Part shown: positions 1 through 9,093 of the stretch, one piece after another
How the letters are laid out: each line of letters starts with the position of its first letter
Numbering within the stretch: position 1 is the first letter of the stretch
From: Acidomonas methanolica
Lineage (GTDB): Bacteria; Pseudomonadota; Alphaproteobacteria; Acetobacterales; Acetobacteraceae
NCBI RefSeq assembly: GCF_004346035.1
Contig: NZ_SLZN01000008.1
Location: forward strand, 1 to 64,000
Length of the DNA: 64,000 nt
Direction of reading: 5' to 3'
Made by a program: the position numbers and the translations under genes
Notes under the pieces: model-generated
Database searches by the model: none
Told to the model about the DNA's origin: nothing
The model's input: only the letters and a program-made list of their open reading frames with translations

Positions 1-771
1 CGGGCGGAAGGCCATGTGGTGAACCGCAAGCGCGTCCGTCGGCTGATGCGGGCGATGGGCATCGCAGCCCTGGGGCCGAAGCCCCGGACGACGATTCCGG
101 CGCCCGGACACAAGATCTATCCCTATCTGCTGCGAGATCTGGTGATTGATCGCGCGAACCAGGTGTGGGGCCCGAAGGAGCCTTTGCCTCTTCTGATCGA
201 CAGCACGGAGATCAAGGTCGAGGGAGACGGCGAGTGGCACACACGCAAACATGGCGGCTCGAAACGCAGGATCTGGCGCAAGCTTCATATCGGCATCGAC
301 GAGCGAACATTGGAAATCCGGGCTGCCGAAATCACCGGTAACGACGTTGGTGACGCACCGGTTCTGCCGATGTTGCTGGCGCAGATCCCCCAGGATGAAG
401 AGATTGGCAGCGTGACGGCTGACGGCGCCTATGACACCCGAAGCTGCCACGACATCATCGCAAAACGAGGCGCCGATGCAATCATTCCACCCCGACGGAA
501 TGCAAAACCGTGGCGCCCGACAACGCCTGGCGCCCGGGCCAGAAATGAGGCCATACGGGCTTCAGAACGCTTCGGGCGGGCGATCTGGCGACGCTGGAGC
601 GGGTATCACCGCCGAAGCCGCGTCGAGACAAAAATGCACTGCATCAAACTGCTCGGCCAGCGCCTCACCGCGAGAGACTTTGACCGTCAGGTCTCGGAGT
701 TCTACCTGCGTATCGCCATACTCAATCGCTTCACCGCGCTCGGAACCCCACTCACCGAGGCTATTCAGTAA
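1..771 (+). pseudogene. Chimeric transposase: IS3 OrfB fragment fused in frame to IS5-type C-terminal half
   Basis: The reading frame is open from the window edge, so the 5' part is cut off. Residues up to about nucleotide 168 read like the helix-turn-helix part of an IS3-family OrfB ([15 protein letters not shown], then YPYLLRDL and ANQVW, where the integrase core normally begins). From about nucleotide 169 the protein abruptly becomes the C-terminal half of an IS5-family DDE transposase (LLIDSTEIKVEGDGEWHTRKHGG, with the catalytic Asp in LIDS; later TADGAYDT and RSRVETKMHCIKLLGQRL). The IS5 N-terminal third and the IS3 catalytic core are both missing, so neither activity is expected. Read as a deletion or recombination joint between two elements. 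The right IS end follows at 808-828. Confidence 0.85.
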
Positions 772-807
772 ATCATAAGTCCCAGAATGCGAGGTCCATA
801 ACCAAAA

Positions 808-828
808 CTCTATTTGTGCAACAGAGCC
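808..828 (+). repeat. Terminal inverted repeat, right end of the IS5-type element
   Basis: On the minus strand this end reads GGCTCTGTTGCACAAATAG followed by AG, a typical IS5-family terminus. It closely resembles the end at 1085-1097 (GGCTTTGTTGCGG), so two related elements were nested here. It sits directly against the interrupted transposase fragment at 829-1031, marking the insertion point. Confidence 0.65.
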
Positions 829-1031
829 ATGCCAGACAGAACCTTCAGTGTCAGACAGGTCTGGATGGCGACATCGCTATAGTCGGGTTTACGACCGCGG
901 CGTCCCGTCGGCAGCCCATTCCAGACCATGGCCGGGTCAAACCACACCGTCAGGGAGCCGCGCTGCTTCAGCGCGGCATTATACGAACCCCAGTTCGTCG
1001 TGCGGTAGATCGGGGAGGGCGGCTTGCTCAT
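829..1031 (-). pseudogene. IS5-family transposase, N-terminal fragment
   Basis: The fragment encodes about 68 residues beginning MSKPPSPIYRTTNWGSYNAA and running through GRRGRKPDYSDVAIQTCLTLK to SGMAL. This is the conserved N-terminal domain of IS5-family transposases. The frame is broken at GMAL by the terminal repeat of another IS at 808-828, after which only LHK and a stop follow. The catalytic domain that should follow is absent from the window on this strand. A GTG three bases upstream of the ATG is an alternative start. It is an insertional remnant and not functional. Confidence 0.8.
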
Positions 1032-1084
1032 CACAATCAGCTACCATCCTGGGTTCATTCCGTGAATCCAGGAACAAGCTATTT

Positions 1085-1097
1085 CCGCAACAAAGCC
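1085..1097 (-). repeat. Left terminal inverted repeat of the interrupted IS5 element
   Basis: On the minus strand the sequence reads GGCTTTGTTGCGG followed by AAATAGCT, about 55 bases ahead of the transposase fragment start. This is the usual position and sequence type of an IS5 left end. It marks the chromosome/IS boundary, since the DUF3597 gene ends 28 bases further right. I could not define a target-site duplication. Confidence 0.6.
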
Positions 1098-1125
1098 GTG
1101 TGAAGGGATATGACTCCAGAGCGGA

Positions 1126-1527
1126 TCAGGACTTCAGCTCGTCCGGCACCTTGCCGCCGTTTTCGGCGAGTTTCTGCATCACCTGCCGGATGAGCCAGAC
1201 ATTCATCGTCGCCGTGTCGTCCGTGCTGCCCGTGTAGTGCAACTCGCCGGCAAGCTGCTTGCGCGCGTCGAGCGACGAATCCATGCCCAACAGCTTGAGC
1301 AGATCGACGATCGAGGTCTTCCAGTTCAGGGTCTGGCCGGATTTCGCCGCCAGATCGCTCAATATGGCCTCCACATCCACGGGCGCGGCCGGAGCGGGCG
1401 TCGCCTCCGGGGCGGCGGCGGGCGCATCCGCTGCCGGGGTCGGGGCCGAAGAGGCTTCCGGAGCGGCGGGGGCGGGGGCTCCGGCATGGCTGAAGATTTT
1501 CGACAGGATGGTGCTGAAGATGCTCAT
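1126..1527 (-). CDS. DUF3597 domain-containing protein
   Basis: 133 residues of unknown function. The start was chosen at MSIFSTILSKIFSHA because this is the family's typical beginning and an A/G-rich stretch (GGAAAGA) precedes it; a longer frame to 1620 lacks family resemblance. Residues 1-15 form a short amphipathic segment. About 16-50 are an Ala/Pro-rich linker. About 50-133 form the conserved DUF3597 helical domain (VDVEAILSDLAAKSG, WKTSIVDLLKLLGMDSSLDARKQLA, ending KVPDELKS). There is no signal peptide or membrane segment. The gene lies 96 bases downstream of ahcY on the same strand, with IS debris immediately after it. Family assignment is secure but the role is unknown. Confidence 0.8.
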   Translation of the reverse strand: MSIFSTILSKIFSHAGAPAPAAPEASSAPTPAADAPAAAPEATPAPAAPVDVEAILSDLAAKSGQTLNWKTSIVDLLKLLGMDSSLDARKQLAGELHYTGSTDDTATMNVWLIRQVMQKLAENGGKVPDELKS

Positions 1528-1623
1528 GGTCGGACGTCTTTCCGAAAAATTGGCTGCATCCTGAGGAACGGCGCAGGACGGCGAATGTTGCGCGCCGGGA
1601 GCATGCCCGGCGCATTTCATCGA

Positions 1624-2940
1624 TCAGTAACGATATTCCTCGTGCTTGAACGGGCCGTGCTCGGGTACGCCGATATAGGCGGCCTGCGCGGCGGAGAGCG
1701 TCGTCAGATGCGCGCCGACCTTGGCGAGATGCAGGGCCGCGACCTTCTCGTCCAGTTTCTTCGGCAGGACATAGACCTTGTTCTCGTACTGGCCGGGCTT
1801 TGCCGTCCAGAGTTCGATCTGCGCCAGGGTCTGGTTGGTGAAGGAGGCGGACATGACGAAGGACGGATGCCCCGTCGCGTTGCCGAGATTCACCAGACGC
1901 CCCTCGGAGAGCAGGATGATGCGCTTGCCATCGGGGAACTCGACCTCGTCCACCTGCGGCTTGACGTTGTCCCACTTGAAGTTGCGCAGGCTGTTGACCT
2001 GGATCTCGCTGTCGAAATGTCCGATGTTGCAGACGATGGCGCGGTGCTTCATCTCGCGCATGTGGTCCAGCGTGATGACGTCGATATTGCCCGTGCAGGT
2101 CACGAAGATGTCGCCGCGCGGCGCGGCGTCCTCCATCGTGACGACCTCATAGCCCTCCATCGCCGCCTGAAGCGCGCAGATCGGATCGACTTCCGTGACC
2201 AGCACGCGGCAGCCGGCGTTGCGCAGGGAAGCGGCCGAGCCCTTGCCCACGTCGCCGTATCCCGCCACGACGGCGATCTTGCCCGCCATCATGACGTCCG
2301 TCCCGCGCCGGATCGCGTCCACGAGGCTCTCGCGGCAGCCATAGAGATTGTCGAACTTGGATTTCGTCACGCTGTCATTGACGTTGATGGCCGGGACTTT
2401 CAGACTCCCCTTCTTCGCCATGTCCCAGAGGCGATGGACGCCCGTCGTCGTCTCTTCCGAGAGGCCGCGCACATCGGCCAGCATCTCGGGGTATTTCTCA
2501 TGCATGATCTGCGTGAGGTCGCCGCCGTCATCGAGGATCATGTTCGGCGTCCAGACGCCGCCGTCCTGAGCCGGTCCCCTGATGGTCTGCTCGATGCACC
2601 ACCAGAACTCCTCTTCCGACAGCCCCTTCCAGGCGAAGACGGGGATTCCGGCGGCGGCGATAGCGGCTGCCGCCTGGTCCTGCGTCGAGAAGATGTTGCA
2701 GGACGACCAGCGCACCGTCGCGCCGAGGGCGACCAGCGTCTCGATCAGCACGGCGGTCTGGATCGTCATGTGCAGGCAGCCCGCGATCCGCGCGCCTTTC
2801 AGCGGCTGGCTCGCGCCGTATTCCTCGCGCAGGGCCATCAGCCCGGGCATCTCGCCCTCGGCGATGGAGATTTCCTTGCGGCCCCATTCGGCCAGCGCGA
2901 TGTCGCGAACCTTGTAGTCGGCCTGCTGCGATGCGGTCAT
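1624..2940 (-). CDS. ahcY: Adenosylhomocysteinase (S-adenosyl-L-homocysteine hydrolase)
   Basis: 438 residues, full length. The cytosolic NAD-dependent enzyme splits S-adenosylhomocysteine into adenosine and homocysteine, keeping methylation reactions running and feeding methionine resynthesis. Family signatures seen: [17 protein letters not shown] near residue 53, the substrate region [17 protein letters not shown] near 190-206, the NAD-binding [10 protein letters not shown] at about 227-236, and the C-terminal HxxxxRY-type end (KHEEYRY). The start follows from the alignment-like N-terminus ([17 protein letters not shown]). No methionine-cycle partner is adjacent. The 228-base gap to zntB is shared by two divergent promoters. 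Confidence 0.97.
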   Translation of the reverse strand: MTASQQADYKVRDIALAEWGRKEISIAEGEMPGLMALREEYGASQPLKGARIAGCLHMTIQTAVLIETLVALGATVRWSSCNIFSTQDQAAAAIAAAGIPVFAWKGLSEEEFWWCIEQTIRGPAQDGGVWTPNMILDDGGDLTQIMHEKYPEMLADVRGLSEETTTGVHRLWDMAKKGSLKVPAINVNDSVTKSKFDNLYGCRESLVDAIRRGTDVMMAGKIAVVAGYGDVGKGSAASLRNAGCRVLVTEVDPICALQAAMEGYEVVTMEDAAPRGDIFVTCTGNIDVITLDHMREMKHRAIVCNIGHFDSEIQVNSLRNFKWDNVKPQVDEVEFPDGKRIILLSEGRLVNLGNATGHPSFVMSASFTNQTLAQIELWTAKPGQYENKVYVLPKKLDEKVAALHLAKVGAHLTTLSAAQAAYIGVPEHGPFKHEEYRY

Positions 2941-3180
2941 GTGTTCAGCCTTTGCTCTGCCTCGATCAGGCGGAAGCTATAGAGGCAGATGCGGCGCTCC
3001 GCCAGCCGGGAGACCGCGTACGCTCTGCATGTCCGGCTCCATGTCCGGAAAATGCCGCGCGGGGCGGTTGCCTGCGCGAGCGGCTCATGCCAGAGAAAAC
3101 CCTTGCAGGAAGAACCCGCCAGAAGACCCTGATCACCCCGGCCAGAGCCTCGTTTCCGGGCCTTTGTTATGGAGGTCGCC

Positions 3181-4275
3181 ATGTCGAACTCGCGTCTCTC
3201 CATGCCGTCTTCCGGTCCGGCCTCGGGCGGATTCGACGAGGACGGGCGTCCGGGAGACAGCCGGGCCGGGCTGAAGAACGGCCTCGTCTGGGCCGTGCGG
3301 GTGCGTCCCGGCGAGGAGCCGGTGCAACTCGCGCCCGCTGAAATCGACGCGATTCTCGATGACGTCACGCCGCCGAGCAACTGGCCGCGTCTGGCGGAGA
3401 GCTGGGTCTGGCTGCATTTCGACACGGTCCATTCCTCCGCGCGGGCCCATGTGGCGGAGCTTCCCTGCCTGCCGGAAGACGTGCGGGCCATGCTGGCGGA
3501 AACGGAATACGGCATCATGCTGGATGCGATGCCGGGGCTGGTCTGGGGCGCGATGCCCGCCTTCGACGCGCCCGGAGCGGAGGAGGATCGCGAGATCGCG
3601 GCCTGGCGCTTCGCCATGCGCCCGGACCTGCTCATCACGACGCGGCGCAATCCGATCCCGGTTCTGGGCGCGGCCTATCGCGCCCTGCGCGGCGAGGCGG
3701 TGCCGAGGAGCCCGGCAGGCGTGATCGACCGCGCCATGCGGGATTTCGCGACGTCGGTGCGGCGGCAGATCGGGCAGCTCGATGACGAGCTGGATCGCGC
3801 CGAGGACGCGCTGCTGATCGTCGAGCACCGGACGGATCTCGGTCATCTCGGCGGCATCGTCGGCAAGGTGCGGCGTCGGGCGACGGAACTGCGGCGCGTG
3901 GTGGTGCCCGTCGATCATGCCTTGCGGGACGGCGAACTCGACCTGCCGCCCTGGGCGGAGGACGAGCTGCGCGACCGCACGGAGCGGCAGGTTCACGCCG
4001 CGCTGGACGATCTTCTGGCGCTCCAGGATCGCGGGCGGTCGCTTCAGGACGAACTCGCGGCTTCGCAGGCGGAAGAAACCAACCGGCGGCTGTATATCGT
4101 CTCGGTGGCCACGACCATGATGCTGCCCGCGACCTTCGTGACCGGGTTTTTCGGCATGAACACGGGCGGGATGTTCCTCGCCCAGGGCGCGTGGGGAACG
4201 GTCTTCGCGGGTGTGATCTGCGCGATGGCCATGGCCGTGACGTGGGTGTTTCTCAAGGTGGCGCGGTTACTTTAA
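3181..4275 (+). CDS. zntB: CorA-family divalent cation transporter, ZntB-like
   Basis: About 364 residues. The inner-membrane pentameric channel of the CorA/ZntB family moves Zn2+ or another divalent cation. There is a long cytosolic N-terminal domain (WLHFDTVHSSARAHV, ITTRRNPIPVL), a coiled helical stretch (about 180-300), then two C-terminal transmembrane helices. The family signature follows the first helix as FGMNTGG, the ZntB-type variant of the GMN motif. ATG 3181 was chosen because GGAGG lies six bases ahead; an in-frame ATG at 3169 has no comparable site. The gene is divergent from ahcY, and its 3' end overlaps that of nagA by 23 bases on the opposite strand. Confidence 0.9.
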   Translation: MSNSRLSMPSSGPASGGFDEDGRPGDSRAGLKNGLVWAVRVRPGEEPVQLAPAEIDAILDDVTPPSNWPRLAESWVWLHFDTVHSSARAHVAELPCLPEDVRAMLAETEYGIMLDAMPGLVWGAMPAFDAPGAEEDREIAAWRFAMRPDLLITTRRNPIPVLGAAYRALRGEAVPRSPAGVIDRAMRDFATSVRRQIGQLDDELDRAEDALLIVEHRTDLGHLGGIVGKVRRRATELRRVVVPVDHALRDGELDLPPWAEDELRDRTERQVHAALDDLLALQDRGRSLQDELAASQAEETNRRLYIVSVATTMMLPATFVTGFFGMNTGGMFLAQGAWGTVFAGVICAMAMAVTWVFLKVARLL

Positions 4276-5377
4276 TGCCCCCCACATAGACCTCCTCGAT
4301 CTCCAGCGCCGCGTTCATCACCACCAGATCCGCCAGCAGGCCAGGGGCGATCCGCCCGCGATCCTCAAGCCCGAGATAGGCGGCGGCGTTGGTGCTGACG
4401 AGGCGCGCGGCTTCCGGCAGGGACGCGCCATGGGCGACGGCGTTGCGCAGGGCCTGATCGAGCGTCAGCACGCTGCCCGCCAGCGACCCGTTCGGCAGGC
4501 GCACGGCGCCGTCGGCGATCAGCACGTCCTGGCCGCCGAGTTGGCTCGGCCCTTCCGGCTGGCCCGTGCCCCGCATCGCGTCGGTGACGAAGAGCAGGCG
4601 CTCTCCCATGACCCGGGCGGCGAGGCGGAAGCTGGCCGGATGGACATGGTGCGTGTCGAAGATCATCTCGCCATAGGCCGCGTCATGGCACATCAGCGCG
4701 GTGACAGGGCCGGGCCGGCGGCCTTCGATGGGCGCCATGGCGTTGAAGAGATGCGTGCCGCCGGGGACGCCGCCCGCCGCGCAGACGGCGCAGATGGCGC
4801 GATGCGCGCCCTCGTAATCCGTGACCGTATGGCCCAGACTCACGCGCACCCCCGCACCGGCGAAGGCCTGGATGGCCGTCGCGGCATGGTCCAGCTCGGG
4901 GGCGAGGGTGACGACGCGCAGACATCCCGTCGCCAGCGCCTCGGCCACGCGCTCGGGCGAAGGCGGAATGGTGAAGGGCGGCTGCGCGCCGAGCTTGTGA
5001 GGGCTGATGAACGGGCCTTCGAGATGCGCGCCGTGGATGCGCGGGCCGCCCGCCACGCCGCGTTCCATGACCGCGGCGACGGCCTTCAGCGCGGCCATGA
5101 CGTCCGGCCAGGGCCGGGTGATGGTCGTGGGCAGGAGGGTCGTCGTGCCATGGCCGAGATGGAAGCGCGCCATCCGCTCGATGGCCGCCGCGCCCTCTTC
5201 GGCCGCGTCCATCGTGTCCGCGCCGTCGCCGCCATGGACATGCGTGTCGACGAAGCCGGGCAGGATGTAGCGGCGCGGCGCCTCGGCCAGTTCGGTCACG
5301 CTCTCGATGCGTGTCCCGAAACGCAGGCGGCCCGGAAGCAGGCGATTCTGAAGAACGAGTTGGCCGTCGATGTCCAT
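4253..5377 (-). CDS. nagA: N-acetylglucosamine-6-phosphate deacetylase
   Basis: 374 residues, full length. The amidohydrolase removes acetate from GlcNAc-6-P, giving glucosamine-6-P in amino-sugar and cell-wall recycling. Motifs seen: the metal-binding PGFVDTHVHGG near residue 40, HLEGPFISPHKLGA near 118, SLGHT near 185, GGTHLFNAM near 208, and the catalytic Asp in FVTDAM near 268. The NagA family reads the same order. It stands alone without nagB or a transporter. It is divergent from ackA across 113 bases that contain an FNR/FixK-type palindrome, so both might share control (inference). Its end overlaps zntB's end in convergent orientation. Confidence 0.93.
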   Translation of the reverse strand: MDIDGQLVLQNRLLPGRLRFGTRIESVTELAEAPRRYILPGFVDTHVHGGDGADTMDAAEEGAAAIERMARFHLGHGTTTLLPTTITRPWPDVMAALKAVAAVMERGVAGGPRIHGAHLEGPFISPHKLGAQPPFTIPPSPERVAEALATGCLRVVTLAPELDHAATAIQAFAGAGVRVSLGHTVTDYEGAHRAICAVCAAGGVPGGTHLFNAMAPIEGRRPGPVTALMCHDAAYGEMIFDTHHVHPASFRLAARVMGERLLFVTDAMRGTGQPEGPSQLGGQDVLIADGAVRLPNGSLAGSVLTLDQALRNAVAHGASLPEAARLVSTNAAAYLGLEDRGRIAPGLLADLVVMNAALEIEEVYVGGIKVTAPP

Positions 5378-5420
5378 GCTGCTCCAGATGTCGGAAATGT
5401 AAAACTTCTTTTGAAGCGCA

Positions 5421-5436
5421 ATTGACGTGTGTCAAT
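5421..5436. promoter_or_regulatory. FNR/FixK-type operator ahead of ackA-xfp
   Basis: A perfect 16-base palindrome, ATTGACGTGTGTCAAT, contains TTGAC-N4-GTCAA, matching the FixK/FNR box form TTGA(C/T)-N4-(G/A)TCAA. It is centred at 5428.5, about 40 bases before a TATGTT -10-like hexamer (5453-5458) and its likely start site. That is the usual position for class II activation of the rightward ackA-xfp operon. It could also affect nagA on the other side. Confidence 0.6.
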
Positions 5437-5490
5437 GCCTTTCCCTTCGTTGATATGTTCGACTTCCTTTCCTCCAGGCAAGCAGGGAGT

Positions 5491-6714
5491 ATGGGCGTGA
5501 CCGATACCGGCCGAACCATGGTGCTGACCCTCAACGCCGGGTCATCCAGCGTGAAATTCGCCGTGTACGGCGGCGGAGAGGGGCAGGCGCGGCTCGTCTC
5601 CGGCATGCTGGAAGGCGTCGAAACGTCGCCCCGTCTTTCGGCGCAGGATGCCGACGGCAAGGTGCTGGTCGATCGGCAATGCAGCCTGACGGGCGATTCG
5701 GACCCGCATCTGGCGGCGATCGACCTGCTCATGGGATGGATCGATTCCCATCTCGGCCTCGATGCGTTGGCCGGGGTGGGGCACCGCGTGGTGCATGGCG
5801 GTCCGGATTTCCACCTTCCGATTCGGGTCGACGCGCGGACGCTCGGGGAGATGGAACGCCTGATGCCGTTCGATCCTCTTCATCTGCCCGCGTGTCTTGG
5901 TCCGATTCGCGCGCTGCTGACGGCGCATCCGGACCTGCCCCAGATCGCCTGTTTCGACACGGCGTTTCACGCAGGAATGCCCGACGCGGCGCGGCGGCTG
6001 GCTCTGCCGCGCCGCTACGACGCGGCGGGCGTGCGCCGGTACGGGTTTCACGGCCTGTCCTATGAATATATCGCGGCATGGCTGTCGGCGGCGTATCCGG
6101 ATCTCGCGCGCGGGCGGGTGCTCGCGGCGCATATCGGCAACGGGGCGAGTCTCTGCGCCATGCAGGTCGGCCGGAGCGTGGCGACGACCATGGGGTTTTC
6201 TGTGCTGGACGGGCTGGTGATGGGTACCCGTCCCGGCGCGCTCGATCCCGCCGTGCTGCTTTATATGATGCGACAGGAAGGGCTCGGCGCGGACGATATC
6301 GAGAAGACGCTCTATCATGAGTCCGGCCTGCTGGGCGTTTCCGGGGTGAGCAGCGACATGCGGACGCTGCGCCAGCGGGAAAATGAACCTGACGTGCGCG
6401 AGGCGCTCGATCTCTGCATCCATCGGTTCACGGAGCAGGCCGGAGCGATGATCGCCGCCATGGGCGGAGTGGACGGCATCGTCTTCACCGGCGGCGTGGG
6501 CGAGCATGATGCCGCTTTCCGCGCCGAGGCGTGCGCGCGGCTGGCGTTTCTGGGTGTGCAACTGGCGGACGAGGCGAATCTGGCGCGCCGGGAGGTGATC
6601 TCGGCGGCGGAGAGCCGGGTGCGCGTGCTGGTCAGGGCCGCCGATGAGGAAGCAACGATTCATCGCCATGTGCGGGACTGCCTTGGCGATCATGCGAAAA
6701 GGAATGCAGGATGA
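5491..6714 (+). CDS. ackA: Acetate kinase
   Basis: About 407 residues. The cytosolic enzyme converts acetyl phosphate plus ADP to acetate plus ATP. The ASKHA fold is shown by [15 protein letters not shown] at the N-terminus, GHRVVHGG near residue 94, [11 protein letters not shown] and [13 protein letters not shown] in the middle, [11 protein letters not shown], and [13 protein letters not shown]. The start may be ATG 5491, GTG 5497 or ATG 5518; AGGGA at 5484-5488 fits the first two. The stop overlaps the xfp start (ATGA), so the two are translationally coupled. The pair forms a short acetyl-phosphate-to-ATP route from pentose or fructose phosphates. An FNR/FixK-like box lies upstream. Confidence 0.97.
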   Translation: MGVTDTGRTMVLTLNAGSSSVKFAVYGGGEGQARLVSGMLEGVETSPRLSAQDADGKVLVDRQCSLTGDSDPHLAAIDLLMGWIDSHLGLDALAGVGHRVVHGGPDFHLPIRVDARTLGEMERLMPFDPLHLPACLGPIRALLTAHPDLPQIACFDTAFHAGMPDAARRLALPRRYDAAGVRRYGFHGLSYEYIAAWLSAAYPDLARGRVLAAHIGNGASLCAMQVGRSVATTMGFSVLDGLVMGTRPGALDPAVLLYMMRQEGLGADDIEKTLYHESGLLGVSGVSSDMRTLRQRENEPDVREALDLCIHRFTEQAGAMIAAMGGVDGIVFTGGVGEHDAAFRAEACARLAFLGVQLADEANLARREVISAAESRVRVLVRAADEEATIHRHVRDCLGDHAKRNAG

Positions 6715-9080
6715 GTGAGACGACGAGCCCGCTGAGCGAGGGCGAACTCGCGCTGTTCGACAAATGGTGGGCGGCCGCGAACTATCTGTCCGTCGCCCAG
6801 ATCTATCTGCTCGACAATCCGCTGCTGCGCGAGAAGCTCACGCTGGAGCACACCAAGCCGCGTCTGCTCGGTCACTGGGGCACGACGCCCGGGCTGAACT
6901 TCCTCTATCTCCACCTCAACCGCATCATCCGCCGCGACAAATCCTCGGTGCTGTTCGTCGCGGGTCCGGGTCACGGGGCGCCGGGCGTGGTGGCGAGCAC
7001 CTATCTGGAAGGCACCTATTCCGAATATTTCCCCGAGATCACGCAGGACGCCGCCGGGCTGAAGAAGCTGGTGCGGCAATTCTCCTTCCCCGGCGGCATC
7101 CCGAGCCATGCGGCGGCGACCACGCCGGGCTCCATCCATGAGGGCGGCGAACTCGGCTACTCGCTCTCCCACTCCTTCGGCGCGGCGTTCGACAATCCCG
7201 ATCTGACCATCGCCTGCGTGGTGGGCGACGGCGAGGCGGAGACCGGGCCGCTGGCCACGTCCTGGCACGGCAACAAGTTCCTCAACCCGGTGGCGGACGG
7301 CGCGGTTCTGCCGATCCTGCATCTCAACGGCTACAAGATCGCCAACCCGACGGTCCTCGCGCGGATTCCGACCGAGGAGCTGCTGGCGCTGTTCCGGGGC
7401 TACGGCTATGCGCCGATTCTGGTCGAGGGGCACGAGCCCGATCTGATGCACCAGAAGATGGCGGCGGCCATGGACACCGCCTTCGCCGCCATTGCGGCGA
7501 TCCGGAGGGCCGCGCGCGAGGAGGGGAGCACGGAGCGCCCGACCTGGCCGATGATCATCCTCCGCAGCCCCAAGGGCTGGACCGGCCCCAAGACGGTCGA
7601 CGGCCTGCGGACCGAGGGCTACTGGCGCTCGCATCAGGTTCCGTTCTCCGATCTCACGAAGCCGGGCCATCTCGCATTGCTGGAGGAATGGCTCCGCAGC
7701 TATCACCCGGAGTCGCTGTTCGACGAAAACGGCACGCTTCTGCCGGAAATCCGTGCTCTCGCGCCGGCAGGCCATTTGCGGATGAGCGATAATCCGCATG
7801 CCAATGGCGGCATTCTGCGTCGCCCCCTGCGTCTGCCCGATCTCGCGCCCCACGCCATTGCCCTTTCTGCGCCCGGCGCGGTGACCGGCGAGGCGACCCG
7901 CGTGCTGGGCGAATGGCTGCGCGACGTCATGACGGCCAATCAGGACCAGCGCAATTTCCGCGTCTGGTCGCCGGACGAGAACAATTCCAACCGCCTCAAC
8001 GCGCTGCTCGACGTCACTGATCGCCAGTGGGAGGCGGAGCGGTTCGATTATGACGATCATCTCGCGCCCGAGGGGCGGGTGATGGAGATTCTCAGCGAGC
8101 ACACCTGCCAGGGCTGGCTGGAAGGCTATCTGCTGACCGGGCGGCACGGCTTCTTCTCGTGTTACGAAGCCTTCGTCCACATCGTCGACTCGATGGTCAA
8201 CCAGCATTCCAAATGGCTCAAGGAAGCCAACGAGACGCCATGGCGGCGGTCGATCTCGTCGATGAACTATCTGCTGACCTCCCATGTCTGGCGGCAGGAC
8301 CATAACGGTTTCAGCCATCAGGACCCCGGCTTCATCGACCATGTGGTGAACAAGCGGGCCGACGTGGCGCGCGTCTATCTGCCGCCGGACGCCAACACCC
8401 TGCTCTGCGTGGCCCGTCACTGTCTGGAAAGCTGGGACCGGATCAACGTCATCGTCGCGGGCAAGCAGCCGGAATGGCAATGGCTCGACATGGACGCGGC
8501 GATCCGCCATTGCGCGCAGGGAATCGGCATCTGGGAGTGGGCGAGCAACGATCGCGACGGCGGCCCGGACGTGGTGATGGCCTGCGCGGGCGACGTGCCG
8601 ACGATGGAAACGCTGGCCGCCGTCTCGCTGCTGCGCCGGCACGTGCCGGAGCTGAAGATCCGCGTGGTCAATGTCGTGGACCTGCTGACGCTGCAAGCCA
8701 AGGAGCAGCATCCGCACGGGCTGGACGAGGCGACCTTCGAGATGATCTTCACGAAGGACCGTCCCGTCATCTTCGCCTTTCACGGCTATCCGCAGCTCAT
8801 CCACCAGCTCATCTACAGGCGGTCCAACTGCCGGAACTTCCATGTCCACGGCTTCCGGGAGGAGGGGACGACCACCACGCCCTTCGACATGACGGTCCGC
8901 AATCACCTCTCGCGCTATCATCTGGCGCTGAACGTCTTCCGTCGCGTTCCCTCGATGGCGGCGAAGGCGGCCTATGCGACGCAGGCGATTCAGGACCGTC
9001 TGGTCGAACACCGTCTGTATGTCCGTGAGCACGGGCAGGACATGCCGGAGATCCGGAACTGGAAGTGGGAGACGCCCTGA
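6711..9080 (+). CDS. xfp: Phosphoketolase (xylulose-5-P / fructose-6-P phosphoketolase)
   Basis: 789 residues, the usual family length. The thiamine-diphosphate enzyme cleaves xylulose-5-P (and often fructose-6-P) with phosphate, giving acetyl phosphate plus glyceraldehyde-3-P or erythrose-4-P. Signatures: [20 protein letters not shown] near 84-103, [29 protein letters not shown] near 124-152, the ThDP-motif region [21 protein letters not shown] near 166-186, and [10 protein letters not shown] and SHQDPGF in later domains. It starts inside the last codons of ackA, so the acetyl phosphate maker and user are made together. A hairpin at 9096-9116 follows. It bypasses lower glycolysis, fitting acetic acid bacteria with weak glycolysis. 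Confidence 0.96.
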   Translation: MSETTSPLSEGELALFDKWWAAANYLSVAQIYLLDNPLLREKLTLEHTKPRLLGHWGTTPGLNFLYLHLNRIIRRDKSSVLFVAGPGHGAPGVVASTYLEGTYSEYFPEITQDAAGLKKLVRQFSFPGGIPSHAAATTPGSIHEGGELGYSLSHSFGAAFDNPDLTIACVVGDGEAETGPLATSWHGNKFLNPVADGAVLPILHLNGYKIANPTVLARIPTEELLALFRGYGYAPILVEGHEPDLMHQKMAAAMDTAFAAIAAIRRAAREEGSTERPTWPMIILRSPKGWTGPKTVDGLRTEGYWRSHQVPFSDLTKPGHLALLEEWLRSYHPESLFDENGTLLPEIRALAPAGHLRMSDNPHANGGILRRPLRLPDLAPHAIALSAPGAVTGEATRVLGEWLRDVMTANQDQRNFRVWSPDENNSNRLNALLDVTDRQWEAERFDYDDHLAPEGRVMEILSEHTCQGWLEGYLLTGRHGFFSCYEAFVHIVDSMVNQHSKWLKEANETPWRRSISSMNYLLTSHVWRQDHNGFSHQDPGFIDHVVNKRADVARVYLPPDANTLLCVARHCLESWDRINVIVAGKQPEWQWLDMDAAIRHCAQGIGIWEWASNDRDGGPDVVMACAGDVPTMETLAAVSLLRRHVPELKIRVVNVVDLLTLQAKEQHPHGLDEATFEMIFTKDRPVIFAFHGYPQLIHQLIYRRSNCRNFHVHGFREEGTTTTPFDMTVRNHLSRYHLALNVFRRVPSMAAKAAYATQAIQDRLVEHRLYVREHGQDMPEIRNWKWETP

Positions 9081-9093
9081 GCGCCTTCGCGGG

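Noticed and set aside
3028-3048. CATGTCCGG direct repeat, 12-base period, upstream of ahcY
   Set aside because: Only two 9-base copies in GC-rich DNA, so chance is likely.
2941-3060. Possible SAH or SAM riboswitch upstream of ahcY
   Set aside because: The leader has GGAGCGCCGC and AGGC elements reminiscent of an SAH aptamer, but I could not fold the required pairing. A covariance-model search (Infernal with Rfam SAH/SAM families) would decide.
6690-9032. 780-residue open frame opposite xfp, and similar long frames opposite ahcY, ackA, lptD, recN and the mur genes
   Set aside because: All are explained by high GC at codon position three of the real genes. None shows family motifs.
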